Source of the DNA: Candidatus Sumerlaeaceae bacterium
GTDB taxonomy: Bacteria > Sumerlaeota > Sumerlaeia > Sumerlaeales > Sumerlaeaceae
DNA: 64,000 nucleotides
Assembly: GCA_026418615.1 (NCBI GenBank)
Contig: JAOAAY010000014.1
Location: forward strand, 22,934 to 86,933
Direction: 5' to 3'
The notes under the pieces were generated by a model. That model had not been told where the DNA came from. It searched no databases and was given only the letters and a program-made list of their open reading frames with translations. Positions 1-8,061 of this stretch are shown in pieces. The position numbers and the translations under genes were made by a program. The first letter of the stretch is position 1, and every line of letters begins with the position of its first letter.

Positions 1-1
1 G

Positions 2-169
2 GGTTGCAGTTATGTCTGCAACGGTTCATGGGATGCCCAACCGTTTGTTCAACCGCGCAATCCGCATCCTGTCATGCCTGCCCCCGAGCGGCCATGGAAC
101 TATCCGTGGGAGTGGTCATATCGCGGGCCGGATACGCGGCCGATGCCGGTGCCCGTCTATTACGATTGA
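2..169 (+). CDS. C-terminal end of an unknown protein (truncated by window edge)
   Basis: Frame 2 is open from the first base to a TGA at 167-169 and encodes about 55 residues ending in PMPVPVYYD. The peptide is rich in Pro, Trp and Tyr and begins near two cysteines, which suggests the tail of an exported or surface protein. No family is recognised. It converges on the HU gene and overlaps its last 10 nt. The other two forward frames are also open here, so the case rests on residue composition alone. Confidence 0.4.
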   Translation, partial: GCSYVCNGSWDAQPFVQPRNPHPVMPAPERPWNYPWEWSYRGPDTRPMPVPVYYD

Positions 170-507
170 TCCCCTGACGGCTGCTCTGATGGGGCGGCTG
201 GGGCGTCGGGTGCAGCGTGCGAATCCGGGGTTGTCAGCAATCCAGATGCCTTTAATTCCTTGCCCATCTTGAATGTTACAACGCGGCGCGCCGGAATGGG
301 GTATTCCTTCTTGTCCTTGGGATTGCGGCCTGTTCGCTGCTTGCGCTGTTTGACCTGCAACACGCCAAAGTCGCGGATTTCCAGCCGTCCGTAGGTCGCA
401 ACGGTGTGCTTGATCGCTTCCAAGGTCGCGTCAACGATGACAAGCGCTTCCTTATCCTTCAGGTTTAGTTTCTCAGCAACTTTCTTGACGATGTCGGCCT
501 TGATCAT
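160..507 (-). CDS. HU/IHF-family DNA-binding protein with Ala/Pro-rich tail
   Basis: The protein has 115 residues. HU proteins bind and bend DNA as dimers and help organise the nucleoid. Residues 1-90 show the family pattern: a helical N-terminus (MIKADIVKKVAEKL), the FGVL turn, and the DNA-binding arm with GRNPKDKKEYPIP followed by RRVVTFKMGKEL. After residue 90 there is an extra tail of about 25 residues rich in Ala, Pro and Ser, not found in classical 90-residue HU. It is a single gene followed upstream by a 220-nt spacer. A second, shorter HU paralogue lies at 56661-56954. The family assignment is secure; which HU/IHF subtype it is cannot be said. Confidence 0.92.
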   Translation of the reverse strand: MIKADIVKKVAEKLNLKDKEALVIVDATLEAIKHTVATYGRLEIRDFGVLQVKQRKQRTGRNPKDKKEYPIPARRVVTFKMGKELKASGLLTTPDSHAAPDAPAAPSEQPSGDQS

Positions 508-675
508 CGCCGCGACCTCGCTCCAAACCTCAGAATGAGAATAACCAGAGCGCCTGCATGGAATGAGGGGACGGGAACCAGATGTGCGCTAACTGTGGGA
601 CACTCAGGCAATGCCGGTTGTTACGGCAAGAAAAAAGATGCGCTTAGCGCGCATGGGCCTAAGTTAGCACGCCGG

Positions 676-729
676 TAAAAATCGCCAGAGGCCGCCCTTC
701 CAGCGGGGGGCGTGGCCGGGCGGCCTCTG
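676..729 (-). terminator. Rho-independent terminator of the GldG/DUF4340 operon
   Basis: An 11-bp perfect stem (686-696 pairs with 719-729; core AGAGGCCGCC / GGCGGCCTCT) lies directly after the minus-strand stop at 732. On the minus strand it is followed by GCGA and then five T residues (677-681). The 22-nt loop has further G/C pairing potential. Position, stem and T-run all fit an intrinsic terminator for the minus-strand operon. Confidence 0.75.
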
Positions 730-731
730 AC

Positions 732-1925
732 TCACTCGGTAGCGGTTGTGGGGCTCTCGCTGGTGGCCAGAGGAGCCGTGGTCATAGCGAATGTGGTCGC
801 AGTATCCACCGGCGTCGGCGTGCCAACGGGTGTCGTTTCGAGATCGGCGGCCGAGGGGGTGGTGGCCTCGTCGGACACAGTCGTTGGCGCGGTGGTTTCG
901 GTTTCAACTGTTTGCGTGGTTTCCGTGGTGCCGGTGTCTGCTGCGGGCTCGGGCGCCGGCGCTGGCGGTTTCAAGTCGTTGACGGCCGGCATGAGCAGGT
1001 TGCCCTGATAATCGGAGATCGTATAAATATCCGGAGCGTCGGCCCGTTTGACCAAGTAAGCGTTTTTCTCCGGCTCGCGGTTTCCGATGAGCAGAATCTC
1101 GGTAACCTCTTTGGGCGGAGAGGTCGAGCGGTCCTCGCGGACAATGGTTATTTTCTGGGCCGGCGGGTCGAGCCCCATTGTGGCGGGGGCTTGCGTGGTT
1201 GCCAGGTCAACAAACCCCGTGGCACGCAGCGTGGCGAGCACCGAGGTGATGGGCGTGATCTTGGCCTCCTGTGCCTCGGCTTGCTCGGGCTTGGTCAGCC
1301 TCCATTTGCCGTCAATTTTCTCCACCTCAAAGGTTGTTGTCGTGCCCTCGGCGGAAATGCGTTTGATGGAATCGGCGGCGAACTCGAAGATGGCCTTATC
1401 GCGCCATCCCTCAGGTTTGTTGAAGATGTAGGTCAGAGACGCGTTGGCCTCGACCACTTCCTTTTCCCCGGCCTTGCGGACGAAAGTGGTGAAGAACGAG
1501 GAGCCGGCCTTGCCGATGAGCAAGTCGGCTAAGAGGCCACTCTTGCCGTAGATTTTCACCTGAGTGGCGCTGCTTTCGGTCACCTCGAAGTCCGGGTGGC
1601 TGTCGGGATTGGCCGAGCGCACCTCTCCCTCAATTGTCTTTTCGATGGCTCCGACCAAGCCGTTGATATAGTTGCGATCCGCCTTATAGCCCTTTTCCGG
1701 ATCCGTGAACCACGCGTCATCCTTGCGCGTCAGTGTGGTCGTCGTGCCGTCGGGCGTGCGAATCTCAATCCGGGTCAGAGTCGAGGAGGTGACTCCCTTG
1801 AAGACCTCACGGCGGGGGGCGGCCGCTTCGCCGATGACCCGCTGCTCGCGCCGGTTCAGGACGATGGCGACCGCTACCAAAACGATCGCGATGATGAGGA
1901 GAACGAGCGTGTTTTTCGGGTTCAT
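732..1925 (-). CDS. DUF4340 membrane-anchored protein of a Gld-type ABC cluster
   Basis: The protein has 397 residues. One N-terminal membrane segment (about residues 5-23, LVLLIIAIVLVAVAIVL) precedes a periplasmic-type region that fits the DUF4340 family, with a pattern resembling RKDDAWFTDPEKGYKAD and a repeated copy around residue 200 (KIDGKWRLTKP). The last 80 residues are a low-complexity Pro/Thr/Glu-rich tail. DUF4340 proteins commonly sit beside GldG-like genes, as here: the gene starts 15 nt after the GldG-like stop and is the last gene before a terminator. The biochemical role is unknown; by context it is probably an accessory of the ABC export system. Confidence 0.8.
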   Translation of the reverse strand: MNPKNTLVLLIIAIVLVAVAIVLNRREQRVIGEAAAPRREVFKGVTSSTLTRIEIRTPDGTTTTLTRKDDAWFTDPEKGYKADRNYINGLVGAIEKTIEGEVRSANPDSHPDFEVTESSATQVKIYGKSGLLADLLIGKAGSSFFTTFVRKAGEKEVVEANASLTYIFNKPEGWRDKAIFEFAADSIKRISAEGTTTTFEVEKIDGKWRLTKPEQAEAQEAKITPITSVLATLRATGFVDLATTQAPATMGLDPPAQKITIVREDRSTSPPKEVTEILLIGNREPEKNAYLVKRADAPDIYTISDYQGNLLMPAVNDLKPPAPAPEPAADTGTTETTQTVETETTAPTTVSDEATTPSAADLETTPVGTPTPVDTATTFAMTTAPLATSESPTTATE

Positions 1926-1940
1926 AGTCGGTTTGTCTCC

Positions 1941-3593
1941 CTATTCTCCTGCGCCACCGTAAATGATCTCGTAGCGGCGGCGTTTCATGCGGTTCATGTA
2001 GAACTTGGCGATGCCGAAGAGAACGAGCAGGATAGGCACACCGGCGACCACGAGGAACATGGCCGTGACCTGCTCTGACCGTTCAATTTGTGGGCGCAGT
2101 TTGGGGTTTTCTGTGAATTTCGACCGCAGGGCAATCAACTCGCCCCCGCGAGTCATGACATCCGCCACATTCAGGAGAAACACTCCGTTGATTTGCCCCT
2201 GACGGCCAAGGACATTGTTGAAAAACGAGAAAGTTGATCCAACGACCACCACCGAGGCCTTGGGGTCGCTCTTGGTCCTGACTTCGCTGACCGGCACGGT
2301 GCGGGTTGAACCGTCATCATTGGTCAGCACCGGCGGATCCACGGTTGCGAAGCGGCTGTTGAGTTCGCCCGTGACCTGCATGGCCACCGGAAAGGCCCGC
2401 AGCGAGTCGTCGCCGCGGCGGGGCGGGTCGAGTCGTTCCGGTTCCAGATTAAAGATACTCTCCTGCTTGCGTGTGTTGGGGCTGGTGCGGGCAAGGACCG
2501 TGAGCGTGCCGCTGGTGCCATGGTCGCTGGCGGCCACGCTGGAGCCAAAGTACAGCATGATTCCGCCAAGATTAGCGGTGATAGGCGACTGCTTGTCCAC
2601 ATCGGGAACTTCGGCGATAAACGGATTCACGAGCGGCACAAACCCGCGCATGGTGGCAAACAGTTGCTGCACGCCGCGGCCCCAGTCCTCGAGCATGTCC
2701 GGGTTGATCTTCAGACCGTAGGGCTCGAGAATGGAGTTGATATTGGGGGTGCGCGCTGTGGCGCGGCCGGTGTTGAGGTCAATGTTGACGCCGGACGCCG
2801 CGACAAACAATTTGCCGCCGCGCATCACGAACTGGTCAATCCGAAACAGCGCTTCCTCGGACAACTCGCCGGGGTCGAAAACCATCAGCATACTGATGTC
2901 GTTCAGGTCGCCGAGGCGCGACGGCTCGAGATTCTTCACCTCGTAACCTTCCTGCTCGAGGATCTGCGGTACCAGGGTGAAGTTTCCGCCGTCGCCCATG
3001 AAGGGATTGCCGCCCGGTGCCACAAGGCCAATCTTGGGAATGTCCACCTGCGCCACCTTGTTGATCGCGGTGGTCAATTGGTATTCAAGCGGATAATCCG
3101 GCTGGATGACGGGCACCGTCTCGCTCTTGGCCTTGTGCTTAACGACAAAGCCCAGAAAGCCGCGTCGGGCGCTCAACTCGGTAGCCGTCTGCTGGGCCAT
3201 GATCTGGCGCTGAACGCCGGCCTGCTCGGCTTCGCGTTCGATGGCGGGATCGTCAGACGGATCCTTGAAGGCGTACTTCACGCGGCCCCGCGAGCGGATG
3301 CGGTACTCCATCAGGAGATCGCGCAACTGATTGCGCTGCTCGGTCCATTCCGATGGCGTGTCGCGCCCCGTCGCGTACACGGTGACTGTCACATCATCCG
3401 GCAGCCGCGCCAGCAGGTCACGGGTGGCGGCGCTGATCGTAAACTGTTTGCCGCGGGTGAGATCCCACCGCACCTGGCTGCGGCCGGCGAGGTAATTGGC
3501 CGCGCCAAGGATCACGATCAGAAGGATGACGCCTACAATGGCGCTGGAGCCGTACTTCAGGGTTCGGGAGGTTTTGTCCATCGGTTGTGCCAT
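1941..3593 (-). CDS. GldG-like intra-membrane/periplasmic component of ABC transporter
   Basis: The protein has 550 residues. A transmembrane segment at about residues 15-33 is followed by the family's characteristic RWDLTRGKQFTIS region, then a long periplasmic domain (about 40-500) with a GATase-like fold signature (FDPGELSEEALFRIDQF). A second membrane segment lies at about 510-535, with a basic cytoplasmic tail (RMKRRRYE). This matches the GldG/ABC-type uncharacterised transport auxiliary family. It starts 3 nt from the end of the permease gene, so the two are probably co-translated. In Bacteroidota, GldAFG is needed for gliding; outside that phylum the substrate is unknown, and gliding should not be assumed here. 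Confidence 0.85.
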   Translation of the reverse strand: MAQPMDKTSRTLKYGSSAIVGVILLIVILGAANYLAGRSQVRWDLTRGKQFTISAATRDLLARLPDDVTVTVYATGRDTPSEWTEQRNQLRDLLMEYRIRSRGRVKYAFKDPSDDPAIEREAEQAGVQRQIMAQQTATELSARRGFLGFVVKHKAKSETVPVIQPDYPLEYQLTTAINKVAQVDIPKIGLVAPGGNPFMGDGGNFTLVPQILEQEGYEVKNLEPSRLGDLNDISMLMVFDPGELSEEALFRIDQFVMRGGKLFVAASGVNIDLNTGRATARTPNINSILEPYGLKINPDMLEDWGRGVQQLFATMRGFVPLVNPFIAEVPDVDKQSPITANLGGIMLYFGSSVAASDHGTSGTLTVLARTSPNTRKQESIFNLEPERLDPPRRGDDSLRAFPVAMQVTGELNSRFATVDPPVLTNDDGSTRTVPVSEVRTKSDPKASVVVVGSTFSFFNNVLGRQGQINGVFLLNVADVMTRGGELIALRSKFTENPKLRPQIERSEQVTAMFLVVAGVPILLVLFGIAKFYMNRMKRRRYEIIYGGAGE

Positions 3594-3596
3594 CGG

Positions 3597-4331
3597 TCAT
3601 GCCCACTTTCTGCTCTCGACACTGCGAATGTTGAGGAACAGGAAAAAGACGATTGCAGACAAATAATAGACAATGTCCGCCAGGTCGAGAACGCCGCGAT
3701 AGATATTCACAAAGTGTCTGTACGGACTCAGGGCTGCGACATAGTCGCCCAGTCCGAACGGAACCAGTTCCGCTACACGGGGGAATCCGACGAGGATCAG
3801 CGCGAAGGATATCGCGCAGCCGAGGATGAACGCGATGATTTGATTTTCGGTGAGGCTGGAGGCCCAAGTGCCTATGGCCAGGATTGTGGCTCCCAGCAGC
3901 AGCGAGCCCAGATAGGCACACGCTACCGGGCCCCAGTCGAGCGGTGTGCGCTCGTCGGCAAAATGGCTAACCATCCAAGGGATGGGGAATGTGAGTGCGA
4001 GCGCCAGGATGAGGAGGGCCAGGGCCCCGAGATACTTGCCAATGACCACCTCGTAATCGCGCACAGGCAGGGTCATCAGGAGTTCCTCGGTGCCTGTTTT
4101 TTTCTCCTCAGCCCAGACCCGCATGGCGATGGCGGGAACGAGAAACAGGAACAGCCACGGTATGTAAACAAAAAATCCGTCAAGCCGGGCCGCTCCGCTG
4201 CGGAAAAAGGTGCTCACATAGAGCAGCATGCAGGAACCGAGGATGAGAAAGATAATCAGAAAAATATATGTCGAAGGGGAATTGAGATAGCCCCCGAATT
4301 CCTTTTTGAAAATCCGCCAAATGTTTTTCAT
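3597..4331 (-). CDS. ABC-2 type permease, GldF-like
   Basis: The protein has 244 residues from ATG at 4331; a GTG at 4349 would add six residues. I prefer the ATG because a GAGAGGTGG purine run lies about 14 nt upstream, while the GTG sits inside that run. The start MKNIWRIFKKEFGGYLNSP is typical of GldF-type permeases, and six hydrophobic segments are visible. The pattern RVWAEEKKTGTEELLMTLP is the ABC-2 coupling-loop signature of this family. It lies between the lipoprotein and the GldG-like gene and would form the transmembrane channel with the ATPase at 5032-5958. Confidence 0.88.
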   Translation of the reverse strand: MKNIWRIFKKEFGGYLNSPSTYIFLIIFLILGSCMLLYVSTFFRSGAARLDGFFVYIPWLFLFLVPAIAMRVWAEEKKTGTEELLMTLPVRDYEVVIGKYLGALALLILALALTFPIPWMVSHFADERTPLDWGPVACAYLGSLLLGATILAIGTWASSLTENQIIAFILGCAISFALILVGFPRVAELVPFGLGDYVAALSPYRHFVNIYRGVLDLADIVYYLSAIVFFLFLNIRSVESRKWA

Positions 4332-4436
4332 GGCAGTTTCGCGATCCACCTCTCAGGTTTGACCGGTGCGTCGCGTCTTGGCGCGCAAAGTCGCGCCCAA
4401 GCCGCATGGAAATTTTCCCGTTATTTGTCCCGTTAG

Positions 4437-4492
4437 CGGGTCGGGCTCTGCGCGCCTTCGGCATTCACAGTGCCCGACCCGTCGCGTCGGGC
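4437..4492 (-). promoter_or_regulatory. Two mutually exclusive hairpins in the leader of the permease gene
   Basis: In the 230-nt gap before the permease start, CGGGTCGGGC (4437-4446) pairs perfectly with GCCCGACCCG (4472-4481). The same right arm can pair with GTCGGGC (4486-4492) through GCCCGAC (4472-4478). The shared arm makes the two folds alternatives, as in attenuators. Neither is followed by a T-run on the minus strand, so simple termination is not supported. Seen in sequence; any function is inferred. Confidence 0.35.
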
Positions 4493-4559
4493 AGGGCGGG
4501 GGAAAACCGCCCGGTTAACTAGGATCCGTCCAGCCGCCACCCGTCAGCGGCAGGCCTGA

Positions 4560-4967
4560 TCACATGGCAGGACTGGTCTCAGGCGCAGCCGGGGCCGGTG
4601 TCGGGGCGGCAGGCTGAGCCGGCGCAGCGGGTGCGGCCGGGGCAGCAGGCGCAGCCGGAGGCGCAGGCTGGGCAGGCGCAGCAGGCGCCGCGGGCGCAGC
4701 AGGCTCAGCCGGCTTGGCTGCTTCAACCGGTTTGGTTGTCTCGGCCGGTTTAGCAGCCTCGGCCGGTTTAGCGGCCTCAGCGGGCTTAGCGGGTTCGGCG
4801 GGCTTGGCGGCCTCGGCGGGTTTTGCGGCTTCCGCCGGTTTGGCGGCAGGCTTCGCCGCGGGTTTTTCGGCGGCAGGCTTTGCGGCGGCCGGTTTAGCCG
4901 GTTCCTCCTTGGCGCAGCCGGCAAACACGGCGGCGGCGGCCACAAGCGCGATCAAGCACTTGGTCAT
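4560..4967 (-). CDS. AKPAE-repeat lipoprotein
   Basis: The protein has 135 residues from ATG at 4967, with GGAGG 9 nt upstream. Residues 1-17 form a lipoprotein signal (MTKCLIALVAAAAVFAGC) with FAGC as lipobox, so Cys18 would be lipidated. The rest is low complexity: repeats of (A)KPAE in the first half and PAAPAAPA in the second, with few other residues. Such Ala/Pro/Lys segments are extended linkers or wall-spanning spacers. It lies 64 nt after the ABC ATPase and 230 nt before the permease of the same system, which suggests but does not prove a shared role. Lys and Glu vanish halfway, giving a charged N-terminal and neutral C-terminal half. Confidence 0.75.
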   Translation of the reverse strand: MTKCLIALVAAAAVFAGCAKEEPAKPAAAKPAAEKPAAKPAAKPAEAAKPAEAAKPAEPAKPAEAAKPAEAAKPAETTKPVEAAKPAEPAAPAAPAAPAQPAPPAAPAAPAAPAAPAQPAAPTPAPAAPETSPAM

Positions 4968-5031
4968 TGTACTAACCCTCCAGTTTTGAGTTGAATTGGC
5001 ACTGCAAAACTTTGTCGGCACCGATGCGTCG

Positions 5032-5958
5032 TCATTTGGTCAGTTCGGCAAACACATCCTCGAGCGTCGCGCCCTCGGAGCGCAATTCTGTCAGCACCCA
5101 GTTTTTGGCGACGACGGTTTTAAAGACCTGCTCCGGCAGATCTTTCGTTTGACCGGCACTCACTCGGAAGCGCGCAGCGCCGTTCACTGACTCCAAACTC
5201 TCTACGGCCGTGACGCCGCTGATGGCGGCGAGGGCCGATTCGACCTCCGGCTTTGGTCCCCGGACCTGGACAACCACGCTGGACTGACCCGTGCCGCGGT
5301 TCATCAGTTCCTGCGGTGTGCCCGAGGCGACCACACGGCCGTCGCTGATGATAATGGCCCGGTCACAGGTCGCCGTGACCTCGGGCAGAATATGGGTGGA
5401 CAAAATCACGGTTTTTTCGCGCCCGATCTCGCGAATGAGATCACGGATCTCCTTGATCTGATTCGGGTCGAGGCCGCTGGTCGGCTCGTCCAGTATGAGA
5501 ATGTCGGGTTCGTGCAGAAGCGCCTGCGCGAGGCCGACACGCTGGCGGTAACCTTTGGACAACTCGCCAATGTTTTTGCCGACGGCTTTTTGCAGGCCGG
5601 TCATCAGTACGACCTCGCCGATGCGTTGGCGCAGGCGGCCAGAGGGAATGTTGCGCATCTGGCCCACGAACTTGAGGAAATCCACCACCGGCATATCGTG
5701 ATAGAGAGGCGCGCCTTCGGCGAGATACCCGATGCGCTTGCGCACCTCGAGCGGGTTGTCAAAAACATCAAAACCCGCCACGGTCGCTGTTCCCGTGTCG
5801 GCGGGCATGTAGCAAGTCAGAATTTTCATCGTCGTGGTCTTGCCTGCGCCGTTCGGCCCGAGGAATCCCACGATTTCGCCCTTGTTGATGGTGAACGAGA
5901 CGCCCCGCAGAGCGCGGGTTCGCCCGTAGTTTTTGGTGATGTTATCAACCTGTATCAT
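5032..5958 (-). CDS. ABC transporter ATP-binding protein, GldA-like
   Basis: The protein has 308 residues from ATG at 5958 (GCGAGG just upstream). It shows Walker A GPNGAGKTT, a signature LSKGYRQRVG in place of LSGGQ, Walker B ILILDEPTSGLDP and the H-loop STH. The C-terminal 80 residues form the extra domain typical of GldA/CcmA-type ATPases. It would energise the permease and GldG-like subunit encoded downstream on the same strand. Upstream codons in this frame extend to 6132 but lack a good ribosome binding site and family similarity. Confidence 0.92.
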   Translation of the reverse strand: MIQVDNITKNYGRTRALRGVSFTINKGEIVGFLGPNGAGKTTTMKILTCYMPADTGTATVAGFDVFDNPLEVRKRIGYLAEGAPLYHDMPVVDFLKFVGQMRNIPSGRLRQRIGEVVLMTGLQKAVGKNIGELSKGYRQRVGLAQALLHEPDILILDEPTSGLDPNQIKEIRDLIREIGREKTVILSTHILPEVTATCDRAIIISDGRVVASGTPQELMNRGTGQSSVVVQVRGPKPEVESALAAISGVTAVESLESVNGAARFRVSAGQTKDLPEQVFKTVVAKNWVLTELRSEGATLEDVFAELTK

Positions 5959-6447
5959 GTAGCCTCGCTGATCCCCGCGATACAGATGCTGCGACTGCCC
6001 CGAAGAACCGTCGCTAAAACGCACTCGTCCACCCAAGAAACAAGCACGATTCGTACCGTCCCGCGTGGCTCTGGGGGCTGGAGTCGTTACCGGTTCTTTC
6101 GGAGAGGCAGGAAAGTCGGTGACCCAGCGCATCCGTCGCTCGTAAGTTGAGTGAATTCAAGCAGAAGAGTTGTTGAATGCGACTGGCCTGACTAACGGCG
6201 CACCGCGTCGGCCGGGTGCCCGAGGCCACGCGTGGCCATGCCGCGGCAAGACTCAGACGGTGCGGTCTGTCCCCAATGTCTGCCACCCATGTGCCACTTT
6301 GACGCACACGACAGTCGCCCGTTTTTGGGTTTCAACAGGCGTTGCGGCAAGACTCTGTGGTGAGTAATCGGGCAGGTTGATGGTTGCACAAGGGGCGTGG
6401 CAACCCTCTTTGCGGGGGAGCCTTGGAACAATCCGTGGAAGGGAGTC
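5959..6447. promoter_or_regulatory. Divergent intergenic region, ABC operon / thyX
   Basis: About 490 nt with no convincing gene. It holds a perfect 14-nt palindrome GGCCACGCGTGGCC (6224-6237), two 12-bp direct copies of GCGGCAAGACTC (6243-6254 and 6344-6355), and an inverted repeat GGTTGC/GCAACC (6382-6387 and 6400-6405). The last lies across a GTG at 6397 that could otherwise be read as an upstream thyX start. No clear sigma-70 promoter was recognised. Confidence 0.5.
6243..6355 (+). repeat. 12-bp direct repeat pair GCGGCAAGACTC upstream of thyX
   Basis: Identical 12-mers at 6243-6254 and 6344-6355 are 101 bp apart, close to a whole number of helical turns, in the non-coding region before thyX. 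They may be regulator binding sites or a chance duplication; no further copies were noticed. Confidence 0.4.
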
Positions 6448-8037
6448 ATGCGACCCGTGGGCGAACCCCGAGTGCAACTGGTGAACATTTTTCATCGCGC
6501 ATTCGACAATTTCATCGCGACCGCGCGCACCTGTTATTCGCCGCGGGGCATCGTGGCCGTGGAGGAGGTGTCCGGCGGGCCGGATTCGGAGCCCTCCGAA
6601 TTGCAAAAGCGACGCGAGCGGGCTGCGAACCTGGCCCAGAGTCTGTTCAAGGCGGGGCACCACACGACGCTACAGCATGCGCATGTCCAGTTTGCCATCG
6701 AAGGCGTGTCGCGCCACTTCATCTGGAGTTTCCTCCATTCACACCCTTTTTATAACTCCGAGCAGGTCAGCCAGCGCTATGTGACCGTCAAGGACGGCGC
6801 GTTCCATGTGCCGGACACCCTCTCGACGGCGGGTCGCGCGATCTATCAGGCGTGCCTCGAAAGGCAGATGCGCGATTATAGCGAGTTGTCGGAGATGCTG
6901 GCCCCCATGGTGGCGTCCGAATACTTTGCGCGCTTTCGCGGGCGTCAGGGGAGCAAGCGCGCCGCGGCCGACATTCGCAAACGGGCGCAGGAAATCGCCC
7001 GGTATGTTTTGCCAGTCGCCACGCAAGCGTACTTGTATCACACAGTCAGCATCATCACGCTGTTGCGTTATTACCGCGTCGCGCAGGAGTTCGACACGAG
7101 CGCCGAGCAGCGGCGGGTGGTGCGGCTGATGGTAGAGGCGCTGCTGGCGCACGAACCTGATTTTGCGCTTATTTTGCAGGAGCCGCTGCCGATCGAGGAA
7201 ACCCCTGAATATGCGTTTTTTGCGCAGGCAGGAGCCCACGAGGTGGATATGGCCAATGCCGCGCGCGTCGTGCGGGAGTTTGACCAGAGTTTGGGCGGGG
7301 CGACGAGCATCCTCGTGGATTATGGCACGCACAACGAGGAGATCCTCGGGGCGGCTGTGCGGGAGGTGCTGGGGCTGCCGGCTTCGGCCATGGATGACGC
7401 GACAGCAATCGAATTGGTGCTCAATCCCGCACGCAACCGTCTGCTCGGGGAGGCCATGAATCTGGCCACTCTGTCGAAACTGACCCGGACGCTGTTTCAC
7501 CCGCGATATGTTTTCCGAAAGAAACTCAGCCATGCGGCGGACAGTCAGGATCAGCGCCATCGGCTGACGCCGGGGTCGCGGCCGATTCTTATGCGCCACT
7601 ATTCCGGCGAGCCGGACTGCATCACCCCCCCGATCGTGCTGGGGGACGAGGCCGTTGCGCGCCGCTACGCGGACAGTCTGGCGGCGACCTATGAAACGAT
7701 CAACCGACTGCTGCTGATGGACGAGTCGCCCGAAGATGCCGCCTACCTGCTGCCCAACGCGGTGGCCGTGCGTTTTACGGAATCAGCCGACCTGCTGAAT
7801 CTGCACCACAAGATGGCGATGCGTTTGTGCTACAATGCGCAGGAGGAGATCTGGCGCGCTTCGCTGGACGAGGCGCGGGCAGTCACGCGCGTGAATCCGC
7901 TCATCGGGCGCTGGTTGCTGCCGCCTTGCACGCTGCGCAAACATGCGGCGCAAAAACCCATCTGCCCCGAGGGCGACCGCTATTGTGGGGTGCCTGTATG
8001 GCGCCTCGAGATGGACGATTACGAACGGCTCATTTGA
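6448..8037 (+). CDS. thyX: Tandem-domain ThyX (flavin-dependent thymidylate synthase family)
   Basis: The protein has 529 residues from ATG at 6448 (GGAAGGGAG just upstream); a GTG at 6397 would add 17 residues. ThyX makes dTMP from dUMP with FAD, NADPH and methylene-tetrahydrofolate, and is normally about 220-250 residues long. Here two ThyX-like halves are fused. The first half has the family helix FAIEGVSRHF and the SEQVSQRY motif (about 104-111), but the RHR triad position reads HSH. The second half has QDQRHRLTPGSR (RHR near residue 369) and the C-terminal family pattern around MAMRLCYNAQEEIW, but lacks SxRY. ThyX active sites are built from several subunits, so the halves may complement each other. 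The family is clear. Whether it is a true thymidylate synthase is less certain; no thyA or dihydrofolate reductase gene is visible in the window. Confidence 0.8.
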   Translation: MRPVGEPRVQLVNIFHRAFDNFIATARTCYSPRGIVAVEEVSGGPDSEPSELQKRRERAANLAQSLFKAGHHTTLQHAHVQFAIEGVSRHFIWSFLHSHPFYNSEQVSQRYVTVKDGAFHVPDTLSTAGRAIYQACLERQMRDYSELSEMLAPMVASEYFARFRGRQGSKRAAADIRKRAQEIARYVLPVATQAYLYHTVSIITLLRYYRVAQEFDTSAEQRRVVRLMVEALLAHEPDFALILQEPLPIEETPEYAFFAQAGAHEVDMANAARVVREFDQSLGGATSILVDYGTHNEEILGAAVREVLGLPASAMDDATAIELVLNPARNRLLGEAMNLATLSKLTRTLFHPRYVFRKKLSHAADSQDQRHRLTPGSRPILMRHYSGEPDCITPPIVLGDEAVARRYADSLAATYETINRLLLMDESPEDAAYLLPNAVAVRFTESADLLNLHHKMAMRLCYNAQEEIWRASLDEARAVTRVNPLIGRWLLPPCTLRKHAAQKPICPEGDRYCGVPVWRLEMDDYERLI

Positions 8038-8061
8038 GCAGTCGAATTTTAGACGGCCTAA

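Noticed and set aside
2520..4436. 638-codon open frame antisense to the GldG/GldF genes
   Set aside because: Its translation has no family features, while the opposite strand encodes clear membrane-transport proteins; it is a GC-rich shadow frame.
4560..4967. Tandem-repeat artefact or non-coding low-complexity DNA
   Set aside because: An intact lipoprotein signal with a well-placed GGAGG site precedes the repeats, so a real gene is more likely.
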